In this document: positions 1 through 11,985 of the stretch, in pieces
Layout: each line of letters opens with the position of its first letter
How positions within the stretch are numbered: position 1 is the first letter of the stretch
NCBI GenBank assembly: GCA_013398955.1
Contig: VWPU01009393.1
Location: 62,001-126,000 of the forward strand
Source of the DNA: Callaeas wilsoni
Taxonomy: Eukaryota > Chordata > Aves > Passeriformes > Callaeidae
Length of the DNA: 64,000 nucleotides
Direction: 5' to 3'
Program-made: the position numbers and the translations under genes
The notes under the pieces: model-generated
Database searches by the model: none
What the model saw: only the letters and a program-made list of their open reading frames with translations
What the model was told of the DNA's origin: nothing

Positions 1-2628
1 AGATAAATGCCAGGGGAAATGCCTCTTTGTTAACTTCTGTATGGTAGGATTGGACACAGTGTCTTGGCTTTTCAGTCTGCATGCAGGTCTGCACATACCA
101 GGCTGAAAAATGACACTTAAAATGCACACACATTCCAACATACGGTGTGGTCATGTATGGTGAAGTATACATGAAAATACATGCAAGATTAAGTTTTCTT
201 TTTGTTTGGAGAGACAAATAATACACTGTTGTGCATGTGATACAAAGAAAGCCTCAGGACAGCTATTTCAGCCTGTGACATTCTCTTGTAAAATACTGAT
301 CCTCTTTAATGCCACATTTCAGTGTCACTAGTGATGGAAAGGCTTTTAACAGGCTTTTAACTATGAGATCTATTCTGTTTACCCTGGTGTCCCTGTCTTC
401 TTACCCCAAAGCCTCTTACGACAATGCCTTTAGAGCAATAGGTTATTTCCTGTAGGATATGAAAACTTTCCCTTTGTAATTTATTAGTTGAAGAAAGCCA
501 ATATTTAGCTAAACTTCTGCATTGTTTATTTTGTTACAATATTTATAGAGTGAGTTGGTGGAAGCTTTTTAGACCAGGGTGCTTTCTAGGGCAGCACTGG
601 TAATGTAAGTTGCAGGCAGCTCTATCTTTTGGAGGGATGAGGAGCACAGGATTTGCTGGAAAGCATGTTCTCTGTTTGTAATTGTGCAGTTTATCACTTC
701 CACTGTCTGCATCTTTACAAGAGCCCAACTGTTAAAAGCTGTTTCTGGGCTCCATGATAAACATTTATTGCAAGTAGGGTAAATATGATTTACATGACAC
801 TCTGATTTTATCCATTTACTTAAATGTTCCTTGGTCTTTATGTTGAGTCTGCAAGAGGGCTTGGTTTTCCAAAATATTGGGAGCAGATTTGTAAATATTT
901 TATATGAATTCTTATGCAAGTGAAGATAGCCAAATTAAATATTTTTCTGTTTGTATCTTTTACATTTGCAGTATCTCAGTTGTCCTTCTAAACACTTTTT
1001 CATTTGTAAGAGAAAATAGAATACTTGTGTCAATGGTGAGGATTTATACAATGTTTCTCAGTTTTCCTCCAATTTTAAGGAAAATAGTTTAAGAAATTTT
1101 TAGTAGTTAACATTTGCAGTGAGTCATGCAAATACTAGTACAAAGGCAGTTTTAATGTGCCAACTACCAGTTTTATAATTCTAGCAGTTGTTCCAATGTA
1201 ATCTAATGGATTAAACATTGAGCTGTATGCCAGGGAACTCCTGCGTCTTCTGCTTTTGTCAGCCATTGGCTGTTGTATTATTTTCCATGTTGTAGGTCTC
1301 TTTATGGCTCTTTAGTTATGCATCACAGCACTCTGTTGAGGTGAGCTATTGTCACTCCCACACTTTGAATACAGAGAGTATTTGAATAGTGAGAGTAAAT
1401 GTCAGAAAGAATGTGACTTGCTTGAGGTTATACACTCAGACTGAGAAATTAAAAAAAGACCAGGTTTCTAATTATTTCTGATACATTAGGCCATGATATG
1501 AAAGAAACTGGGTAAGAATAATAAACCTGTGATGGAGTTACCTTTACTCTGTGCGAAGTCTGAAAATACCCAGGTTTTAAGAAGACCAGCCAGCATAGTC
1601 AGAAACTGAAAACCACCTTAAAAACAATGGATTGTTCAAATACTAGTGATATTAGATGCTGTGTTTCTTGTGACCCACTTCTGAGACAGGTTACCTCATT
1701 TTTCAGAACAGAAAGACTGATTTGAAATTACAGATAATAACATTTGTGATGTAAGAACTGATATTTTGAGCTGAAGTTCAATGAGAAGAATTTAAAATTT
1801 TCTTCAACATGGTTTGTACGTCATCATTATGAATTCCTGTATACTTAAAATCAGTATGTAAGTGTGAATGTTGTATAACTTCATCACAGATTGTTTCCAA
1901 GGTGTTTAGCTCAAGACTTTGAATCCAGTTTTATGGTTTTACAACATTGCCAATTCTTACTGTCTTATAAAGGTGTTTTGTATTGTCAGGAGTCAAATTA
2001 TGGCTTCATAAATTTAATTGCAGATAAGGATGTTACTGACAGCAGGACTACATTAATTGTCAGACTACACATATACAAGTATTACTGTCAAATGCTTTAA
2101 TGCCACCTCCATTTATTGCTTGACAGCAGGTAAAGGAGTCTTGCATGATTGCTCACGTTGAAGAAGAAATGGGGGCATTGTGTGTCTAGGCTGAGTGCTG
2201 CTGAGAGGCCTTTGATCTTGCCAGCACATTGTGTTCAGTCTCACATGGAGCAGTACAGGTGGGACTGTGCAGCTGCTCAGCCCGCAGATGCAGAGCAGGC
2301 ATTACAACCCACGTGCCTTTTGTGGGTTTGGTTTACCATTTGGTCTGCCAAAACGACCTGGTGAGATAATCAGCATCATCAGGTGCATCTGAATTTCCCT
2401 TCTCCCGAGTTACTGGGAAACAGTAGCTACCAGAGCACAGTGCCGTGTCATTGAGCAGTGGGCTCTAACTGCCCCTTGAAGCTGACAGGCTTTTACTCTG
2501 TTGGTACATCAGTGCCCTCACATTTTACTGACTGGTTTTGCTCTCACTAGTTTGGAAATAACACATTACATAGTCTGCTCTAGTCCTAGTGTTTACCCTG
2601 GATGCTGTTGATAAAACAGCAGTTATGC

Positions 2629-2970
2629 TGATGCCTCGTAGAGGCTGACCTGGAACAGAGGCTGGACAGAGTGAAAGGAGAAAGGGTAGGGATTTATTGA
2701 AAGGCCTTCACAGGGCACACCTTGGGCAGTGCAGGAGTCTCGCAGAGAATACACCCAAGATGGACACAGTCACACGTTTTTCGGACAGATCTAAGTTTTG
2801 TCCATTTGCATATCAGAGGTTAATTGTCCAATTACAGCTTCAGGCAGTGGAGTCCCATTCTCTTAGCTTTCTCCCCCCAACTCACTTTTGTTTACATTTT
2901 TCAGGGCCTGAACCAGTGAGGTGTCTTTGAGTCTCAGGCCCAGAGAGGAATTGTTGTGTGAATTGTGACA
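2629..2970 (-). mobile_element. Possible solo LTR or LTR fragment, minus orientation
   Basis: Read on the minus strand, this block has LTR-like organisation. It opens TGTCACAATTCACAC at 2970, has an AATAAA polyadenylation signal at 2693-2698, then a pyrimidine-rich U5-like stretch (CCCTACCCTTTCTCC) and a candidate CA end near 2629. I could not find a convincing target-site duplication, and no clear TATA box stands at the expected distance. The edges are therefore approximate, and the call rests on composition and the position of the poly(A) signal. It could be an old truncated LTR or ordinary intron. It has no coding content. Confidence 0.4.
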
Positions 2971-5900
2971 AAAATGGGAAAAGCAATTGCTAACACTCTA
3001 TATGGAGCTCAGAGTTACACACTAAAGAATTGCAGGATTACAAATATATGAAAATACAAAAGCTAAAATCCTAAGACATCAATGCTCTAGGTGGTTGTTC
3101 GAGCTGCTCTGAGGAGAACAAATGATGAAACTCCAACTAGTATTCGTGTTTGGCATACGAATATGAAATGACATGATATCTGAATATTTCCCTTTTAAAT
3201 ATAGAATAAAATGTTAAATGTGATCAGGAAGTTTTCTTATACAGAGTGCAGAATGGAAGTTGACAGCAGCCATTATTGCATAATTTATGGCTTAACTTTC
3301 CAGACTGAAAAACTTGTTCTGAAAGTATGAAGCTATAACCAGGTGGATTTGTGCACATTTAGCTGAAGGAATTTTAAGTTCCTGTCTTCTGATGGAGCCT
3401 GCCTACTCCTCAGTACTGTGTGCAGAGTTAAATGCCCAGTGTCTGACAGTACACAAGCCCAAGTATTTCAGTGAGAATTAGAACAGGAATTGAGCCATTA
3501 CTGAAAGTGGTTTAACTTTTGCATTGAAATAGATTATGAACAATCAAGCAGCTTCAGCTGGAGGGGAGGGGCTAACAGCAAAAGAGACAACATTGTAAGC
3601 TGCTTAAGGTCAGTACAAGCATGGTGTTGCACACTTTATATGGGATGAATTTCTTTTCTACTAGTCATTTGTCTTTCAGGACCTGCTGTATTCTTACTGT
3701 CACGCTTTTTGAGGTCTGGAAGCAAAAATTGCCATGCTTTTGTGTGTACATCTCTTTTGATCCATGAATGTTTTCCTTTTCTTCACAGAAGGAAGTTTAC
3801 CCAACAGTAACTGATTCAGATATTTGCCTAGGGCTGTAGATGACAGATGCTCTCAGTGGTCCATGTGTTCTCAGTGGAATTTAAGCCCAAGTGCACATGC
3901 AGTCTTTAAAAGGCCTTTCCTGGTTTTGAGTAGTTTTCCCCTTAATTTTTTTTCACATTAAGTTCAGAGTTCAAGTCTGTTTTGTGAAGTTTGAACCTTG
4001 CAGCCTAAATACCCTTTGTGTACATATAATCAGTGAAGTGGTTAAAGATCCAGAGATATTCTGATTAATATCTATATACACCAGCATACTCCAAACCACG
4101 TAGTCTGTCTATGCTAAAATCGAGACTTGCAAGGAGAGTTAGATTATTCTGACATATTTTCCTGTGCAATCTCTTGTTTTAAAAGTTCCCCTTTTCAAGT
4201 GTGCTTTGAGTTACTTCCTCCACCTCATTGACAAATGTGAAGTAGTCGTGTCCTCTTACAGCTGAGTTCTCAGTTTTAAATGACAGAATGCTTTTCCAAA
4301 GCCAGCTATGTTCAAGGTCTTATGTAAAAGTCATTGTTGGGGCAAAAAAAATCTGACAAAAACTTGAAAATTGCTCATTTCCCCTTCCTTCTCATAAGAA
4401 CTTTGATGTGTCTGAGATATCTGTTTGGCTATCGTCTTAATAAAAATAAAAGGCACGTAAAGGGCAGATAACCAACACTGAGGAAGCAAATTGTCTCACA
4501 TTTTAACCTTCTGTACTCAAAGCTTTGTGCAAAAGATTTACTGATGTTAAGTACTTTCTTCAGACACCAAAAGCCTTTCCTCTTCCTTTCACCACATTAG
4601 CATTTTGTCTGTGCAGGCCTTTGACTATTGTTGATTAAACATGCCTGTTCTTGAGTATGTACTGGTATCAGTGTCATGTGGTGTACTATACTTCCTTAGT
4701 GGAAACATTATTTATGGATATGTTTGGAGAGTACACCTAAAATCCTCTTGTCCTGCTGCACATAATTACTGGCTCTGAAATGCTGCCTGTATATTAGCTA
4801 GAAGAATCTAGCTAAGGCATGGTATGGTCCTCAAAAAAACCTTTCCTTTTTGTCAGCACCTTCCCACTGAATGCAGAATCTGTATCCCAAGTGTCAGGCT
4901 TCATTCATGAAATCCTGGCCTTCCCAGAGTGGGAGTTTTGCCACGAGTTCATTAGAGCCAAGGTTTCACCTCAAGCTTTTTAATTAGCTCTTCTTCATTC
5001 AGTGTTGTGTGACAGAAATTCATCCCAGATCTGTGGAGGAAGCTGGAAGTGTTACTTTGTTATTTTTGTTCACCATGTCAAAGTTTCCGAGGTGTCTCCC
5101 ATATCTGCCTGCTTCCTGTTCTGTATAAATCAATGCTCTTTGTGTATGTGGAGCAAGTCATGTGGAACTGTGATGACTCTGTTGCTAATTGTTAATTAAG
5201 AATATGCATTTGAAGATACAAGATATAATTGTCTTTAGGAGCAACTGTACAGGGCGGTTTCGCTCCAGTAATTGATAGAATTACATTATCTGTTGAACAC
5301 TAAAGAGCATGCCCACTGTCCAACACTGATATTTACTATCTTTGTGCAGGTACTTAAACACTTCTAGCATAAAAATGAGTCACTGATGCATTTTGTACAA
5401 CCTACTGTAAGCATGGGTAAATGCAAATTGTAAAAAGAAGAAGCTGCTTGCAGGTTTGGTATCAACTTTCTACCACACACAGGAAATAAATGGGTGCTAC
5501 CCTCTATATTTTGAACAGTGGGACTTAAGCTTCTATCTTCTAGTTGTTTTGAAGAGAGATGACATATCTGTTTTGATAGGGTGGGGAGATTCTCAAGGCT
5601 AAATGCCTACTGACAGAATTATTTGAGACAACTGAACCATGCATCAGCAATGGTAAATAATGTTTGTGGTAAAGGAAAAGAGCAGCTATTGACCAGATCC
5701 TGCTTTGTGGCAAGACTTCCTCCCTATGTGAATGTAAGAGCACAGCATTCAGGCTTATCAGCACAAAGGGCTAAGACAGTCAGTCAGGTTTTGGTCTATT
5801 ACCCTTCAATAGCTAGTCTGTAGCATGGCATGTGGTGAGAAGCACCTACCACCGAGCAATGAGTGTACATGGTTTTAAAGTAATGTACATGGGTTTTGTA

Positions 5901-8900
5901 TCTGCAGAACGTAATTTGTCTGGGGAAATGAAACCCTTTCACTTACAACATCTACATATTATATCCCATCGAACTATTTGAGAGGAAAACGTGATTAATT
6001 ATAAGGATTTTGACCATATGGCAGTATTCTTCCTTTAGAGAAACAGGAAGGTTAACATTATGCCATGTGAAGTTGTTTGCCAGTTACTGAGCAATTCTGA
6101 CATGCTTGCACATATGGAGAGCAAGCGGATATCAGTTCCGCCTTGCTTAGCATTTATGAATCCATGCAGTGTTGAATAGAGCGGCTGCACTTTCCTCAGC
6201 ATTCAGCTGGGGTTTGTTCCAGTTTCTTGTGAGCTGCACTGTGGTCCAGCAGGCAGGCTGTGGTCTCTAGCATGATCCTTAGACATTTCCCAGCCGCCCG
6301 CTGCCCTCTGCTAAAGGAAGGAGCAGCTGTTAAAAGCAGCAAATGTAGACAGCAAACAAACTTCTTCCTCCTCCTGCTCTCAAGCACGCTGTTAGGCCTG
6401 ACCTTATGTGAGGCTGCTGATAGTAGTGCAGGGCTGGATTTACCTAAAGCAGTAGCTGTACCCATGGTCTTTCCTCTCCCACTCCCTCAAGGGCAGCATT
6501 TAGTGAGCCCTTAGGGTTTGGCTCAGTTTTCTTGTTTGCTTTTAAGTTTTACTGATGGCAGAAAATGACTTCACAGGAAGTTGGCTAAAAAGGTTTCAGA
6601 GTAGACAGAATCTGCCCAGTAACATTTGCTATATCCTGAAATAAAGTTTGGAAAGACTGTGAAAGGAATAGCACATATTGTTCCCCAGTTTGAAATGGTC
6701 TCTGTGCAGTGCTGAGCTCTTCCAATGCTCATTTCTCCAGACAGTTTGGAGCAAGGGAAAACAAACCACACCAGTGTTACCACAGTCCTGAATTTGAAAT
6801 TCTCAAAGAAACTGCGGTGCTGGCATGAGTCAGTCATGAGCTGTGGTTCATGTCACCTGCTTAGCCTAGTCCTCTCCTACAGCTCGTGTCTGTTATATCT
6901 CTTCCCTCCTCCATCTCCAGGAGCTGGGGTGAGACTGCTTGCAGTCACATTCTACCACAGGATGAAGAGTAAGGAGCCAAAAGTGGGTCCCAGTCCCTCT
7001 TTCCACAGTACTGAGCAATGAGCAGAGTTGTGTTGGGAAAAGTGTCCCCATATGGAATAAATGTTTGGAAAAACTTTCATCCAGATGCACTCCCACCTTG
7101 GAAGGGAAAGTTCCCAGCAAAATTGGGTAGACTAGTGAGAAGTAGAAAGGTGGGTGACCACAAGCCTCTTGTCCTACAGGTTTAATAGTAAATTAATACC
7201 TTATTTAGGAGTTTTTGTGATATCAACCATTGTTCTTTTGTAGAAGAGAGAATTATCATGCTGTATGAGTCCTGGATATTAAGACTATTGACCTGATACT
7301 TAATATTTAAGCAAACTGTGTATTTTCTGGTTTTGTTTAAAGTCAGCAGTGAAGACTTGTTCTTTTCCTTTGGTGTTTTTAAAAAGTGAAAGGTTTCTAA
7401 AAATTTGATAGTAACAGAAAGGATGGAGGCCCGGTTGATACTTGCTTAAAAATGATTTAGGAAATTTGGGTAGATTTGGCTCCTGTCTTTTGAACTTAGG
7501 CAGACTGACAGTCTTCTGTGCATCTTCTAGAGCCTCAGATAGGCACGGATGTTCCTGGCATTTGTCAGTGCTTTTTCATAAATATTTCTCTGAAAAACCA
7601 GATGACATCTGTTTTGAGCTAGGTTGGGTGTTGCATCTGAATCTACAGTCACTGGTTCATGTGGGGTGTGTCAGATTGCAGGGCAAAATGCGTGCGTGTA
7701 ACTGCGCTCTGACACGGCTCCCAGTGGTGTCCTGGTGACCTTGCAAATGCTGCCTCTGAGGCCTTGCTCAGGATGCTGAAACTGCTTTATGCCAGCATGG
7801 CACAACTTTGTCATAAGAGTAACTTTAGGATAATCTGTGGTCATGCATTTTCTTTTCCTTCAAAGTACTGTGGTTAAATTAAACCACAAATTTGCAACTG
7901 CTGGAAACATAATACAGTTAGGTAGGATTTGTGTACTTTTATTTGCTTTATAACTGTTTTCTGGTGTTTCAATCCACAGTGACTCAGGGCTGCATTCCAG
8001 GCAGAAAGGAGGTGGTTGGAGACAGGCTTTTCCTGTATCTATAAAACCAGGACCTTGAGTCTGCATTTTCTTTTCTTTGCCAATTTGCAATCAGTTTCAG
8101 TTTAGTTTTCAGATAACTGAGTATGTAGTAAAGGTTATATTTAACAAGCATAGTGTAATTTGTGTTTTCCTCAGTAAGGCCTTTCAAAAGCTTTTTTGGT
8201 TACTGATTTCCTTTTGAGTACTGTCTGCTTCCCTACAAGAAGTTCAGTCAGATGGCTTCTTTAATCAGTAGCTGAAAACTGGAAGCCGGCTGGCCCCATT
8301 ATGTGATGTTAGATGTGGTTAGGAAGAAGGTGCAACCTGTGAACCCACCCTCCTTATCAGCTGGAGCTGATGGAAGTGTTCAGCAGTTGAACTGGCACTC
8401 CTTCAGCTTGTTCCTTGAAAAGGGGTCCTACCCTTCCAAAGGAGAAGGTTATGCTAATAAGCATAGCAGCTTCTAGGAGCACCCTGAAATATATTTGTTA
8501 ATGGAAATGCTTTGAATAATTAATACATTCTACTTCAGAGTTGTCAAACCTCCAGATTTTTTCTCAGATTTTTTTTTTCTCTGCTAAAGGGAAAAAAAAG
8601 CATTGTAGCCTTATAATGTAGGACTGAGCCTAGACTCAACCCCTGACTCCAAAGGAGGGATTCTCTCTGAGCAGGATGAAGCCACTGTTTCAGCTTCTGG
8701 TAAAATGGAATTTTTTTTTTGTTCTGTTGCATTGTCTAATCGTTCCTGCTTCTAAACTCTGCAGACCTACTGCAATAGAACACTCTTGTTATTATTACAG
8801 TAGTCCTTTTAAGAATAAAAACATAAATTTCTTTCTTACAAACTGTCAGTTGAAGATCATGGCAATTCTCTGTTTCTGTGGTACATTTAATCCATTATAG

Positions 8901-10312
8901 GTTGACTTCTTGTTGATTAGATTAACTTTTGATCTTATGATACTGATTTATTGCAGTTTTCTGTCTTCCCTTTGCAAAATGAATTATCTGGTATTTTGTA
9001 AACCCAACTAATGCCATTTCTCAGGAGTGAATTTATTCAGGTGAATCCTTATGTTTTTCGTAATGGTATAATTGATTTGGGAAGAAGTATTCTGTTTATG
9101 TAAGAGTTACATTTTCTGTAAATTAAGCCTGAAAGTGTGTTACTGTAGCCTTATTTCAAGGTATTTGAGTTTTTAACTGGAAGTAAAACACTGGAAGGTG
9201 TTTTGGGAATAGTTGTAGGCTGCTCTTCCCAGTGATCTCGTGACCTCTGTTTTGCTGTAAGGAAGCTTGGAGTCATTTTTTGCACAGCTGACCATTTTCA
9301 AAGCTTTCACAAGAGAAAAATGAAAGCTGCAAGAAAAAAAAAAGGCTTTTAGCCCAGAAGAGGCAGCACTATAATTTTATGCTTAATGTAGCTAGGAAAA
9401 CGTGTGAAATACTGCTGATTTTTAAAAAGATTTTTTTCAACCTAATTTCTGAAATGAGGAGCTTCCATTTTACTCAGTCTCTGTGAGATTGAGCAAATGG
9501 CCACTTCAAGTTTGCTCTCAGGCTCATCTAAGTGCATTGAAGCATTCTTTCCTGAGAAGGGTCAGTCTCACTTTTGTTTAAGACCAGCAGAAATATTTCT
9601 ATAAAAACACTTTCATACCATAGTATTTTTCTACAAGGGGATATTTTCTCTGAACTTGCTAAATCTCTGTTCTTGTCTCTTAATTTCTTCAAAACTTGTG
9701 TTAATGTTGATTTCTCTGGTAAAGGTAGTTTGCAGGGTATCAACAAAGATATCAATAGTGGGTTTTACAGGTTTAAATTTGTTCTCCAGAGACTAATGGT
9801 TTAGGTCCTGTAATAGAATATGTGGCCAGTGGAAGAGAGAATATGAAAGAGTAAGGAAAATACAGTAAAACAAAAGCCAGAGAGCTGCTCTGCTTAAGCA
9901 GAGTTCTTAGCTGGTTATGTGCCCAGCCCTTGTCATGTGCAGCTACAGTGGGCATTGCAGTGGTACTGAGTCCTTAAGAGCTGGGTCTAGAAATGACGCT
10001 ATGCATTTGTGCAGAGAAGTCCTGCTCTTATGCATGAGGACAGGCTTCAATTTGGAAGCCAGTGACAGATGCTGACTTTGGCACACACTGACAAGGTGAA
10101 GGGGGATACCAGTGTCACTGAAACACAAATCAGGACAGCTAAATGCAACATGTTTGGTTTTTGCATTGAATGTGTGGGGCTGGTTTAATTATTTTGTTTA
10201 AAATAATGCAAAACACATGGCAGAAGCCTTGCTTTAAACTCACACACACATTTGGGTTCTTCCCTGTTCAAAATGCCAGCAAGCTGCTGTGGTGCCTCTG
10301 CAACTTTATACA

Positions 10313-10350
10313 GATTGGAGAAGTTGTCTTCGATTGGAGAGGTTGTCTTA
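10313..10350. repeat. 19-bp tandem duplication
   Basis: Two adjacent 19-bp copies, 10313-10331 and 10332-10350, share the core GATTGGAGA-GTTGTCTT and differ at two positions. It is a small intronic tandem duplication with no evident function. Confidence 0.85.
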
Positions 10351-11908
10351 CTTGGTTTCTGGATGAACACCAGTATCATCTGCCACATGTACTTGAAGGG
10401 TTTGTGTCCCAGCCCTCAGATAGGAAAAAGTGTTACTGAATCAGAATCCTGAAGGTATAAGTAGATAATAAAGGTTGGGGGAGTGAAAGTGTGAAGTGTT
10501 CATTCAAGGTAGTGCAGAAAGAATGGTACTGAACAAGGGATATACACTAGGAAGGGGAGAGAATGACTGTAGCAGTCAGAAACAGAATGTTTCAGAGGCT
10601 TCTTCAGGATGAGTATTCAGGCACTGAGTCCAGTGTTTGTGCTTCTTAACGTGAGAGGACCAGGGAATGACCTTGGACTGAGCTTGTGTGTCCATGCTCC
10701 TTGATTGTTGCTGCACTCCTTGCTGTGCTTTGGACTGCCTTCACCAGCTTTTGTCCAGACAAATCTGCTGTAGGGAAGGGGAATCTCAGCAGCATAGGTG
10801 CAACTTAAGGCCAGGGTTTCATCTTCAGTCTCCCCCGTTGCCAGGATGACATTCCCATAGAGCAGGAGGTTGCAGTAACTAGTCATAAGAGATAGGGAAG
10901 TTGCTAGCAAGAGTTTTGGTCATGTGCACAAAGAGCAAAGGTTAAAGGTGTGGAAAAAGGTGTTATAAAAGGGATGGCAAGAGAATTTTGTGTGATTTGA
11001 GGTAAAGATGTTAGCCATATTAGAGCTGTGACTAATTAGCAGGGTGGATTTTAGCATCCTTTAGTACAGAGGGTGGAGGGGAAAGTAAATAAAAATGAAA
11101 AGCTCAGTTTTGGCTATGATTATGTGCAGAAGATGACTGGGCACTGCTGGCATGTCAGGTTTGGTCAATAACCAAATGTATTTTGCGTTTGTTGAATACA
11201 CACTCTAAAAGTGATGCTGAGTTTTTGTCAGTGGGAGTGGATACTCACATTTTGAAATATAAGGGAATTAATAAGAGGAATGCTGTTGGAATACATGTTT
11301 GCCTTCATTTTCTTAGCATATTGAAGGATAATATCTTGGCCTAAGTCATAATAGAGTTAATGTGGTGGTAAGAAGTTGAAGACTGTGTAACAGTAGATCC
11401 TGTGACTGCTAGCAACATGACTGAACATTTTTTGTGGGTTTTTTTAATAGTTGTTTGATATAGTTTTACGGATACTTGTCTTACAATTTATATTGCTTAG
11501 TAGATTTTATTTTTATAATGTTTAAAACATGTAGGTGTTAATTTATAACACGCTTCTGTGATATAATTTTTAATGGTAGTGTTGCAGATATTTGCTTAAT
11601 ATTTAAAATGCTAATTACAAATAAAGCTCCAACACAACATTTCTGTGTCAGACCGTGAACACTCCATATCCTTCAATTAGTACAACATATAGAGATAACA
11701 TGGGGAATTATGGCCCCAAATTCAGTTGAATGACTACCAGTGTGGATTCTCTGGCAGCTGAAGAACCTTAGCTATGCAGCTCTTATTTAATCTTTAGACT
11801 TCTCCTGGAATTACTTGCACAAACTGGCTTGCTTTAGTTGAAGTTAGAATGGTGTGACTGCCTATGCATAAAACTAACTTTTCATACGGTGTTTTTGGTG
11901 TGTTTCAG

Positions 11909-11985
11909 GGGAAGGTCCACCTTGAGCTGAGACTGAGTGAAGTCATAACAGACACTGGTGTCGTCTGCCATAAGCTCGCAACACG
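11909..11985 (+). CDS. RASA3: RASA3 exon A: C2A-C2B linker and first strand of C2B
   Basis: The 77-nt exon starts in phase 0 after the acceptor gtgtttcag and ends after two bases of an Arg codon (cg) before the donor gtagga. It encodes [19 protein letters not shown] followed by CHKLAT, about residues 125-150. This is the linker after C2A and the first beta strand of the second C2 domain. The match to mammalian RASA3 is essentially identical and identifies the gene. The next coding exon is 23.7 kb away, but the Arg codon (cg|a) closes exactly, so no coding exon is missing between them. Confidence 0.95.

Larger units (their letters stand above)
1..11908 (+). other. RASA3 intron upstream of exon A (partial)
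   Basis: No coding exon could be found here. The preceding RASA3 exon (end of C2A) should read roughly VAIQKEDLQKY and I did not find it, so this whole stretch is the 3' part of an intron longer than 11.9 kb. It is AT-rich single-copy-looking DNA. It contains one LTR-like block (about 2629-2970), a 19-bp tandem duplication (10313-10350) and a 16-bp perfect palindrome (9888-9903). Short open frames on either strand lack family resemblance and look like chance. Confidence 0.8.

Noticed and set aside
9888..9903. 16-bp perfect palindrome CTCTGCTTAAGCAGAG
   Set aside because: About one such palindrome is expected by chance in 64 kb, and nothing surrounds it to suggest function.
10617..10910. A 97-codon minus-strand frame that looks faintly protein-like
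   Set aside because: No family recognised, no neighbouring frames of the same element and no LTR nearby.
1..11908. Search for the preceding RASA3 exon (end of C2A)
   Set aside because: No stretch encoding anything like VAIQKEDLQKY was found on the + strand, so the exon must lie upstream of the window.
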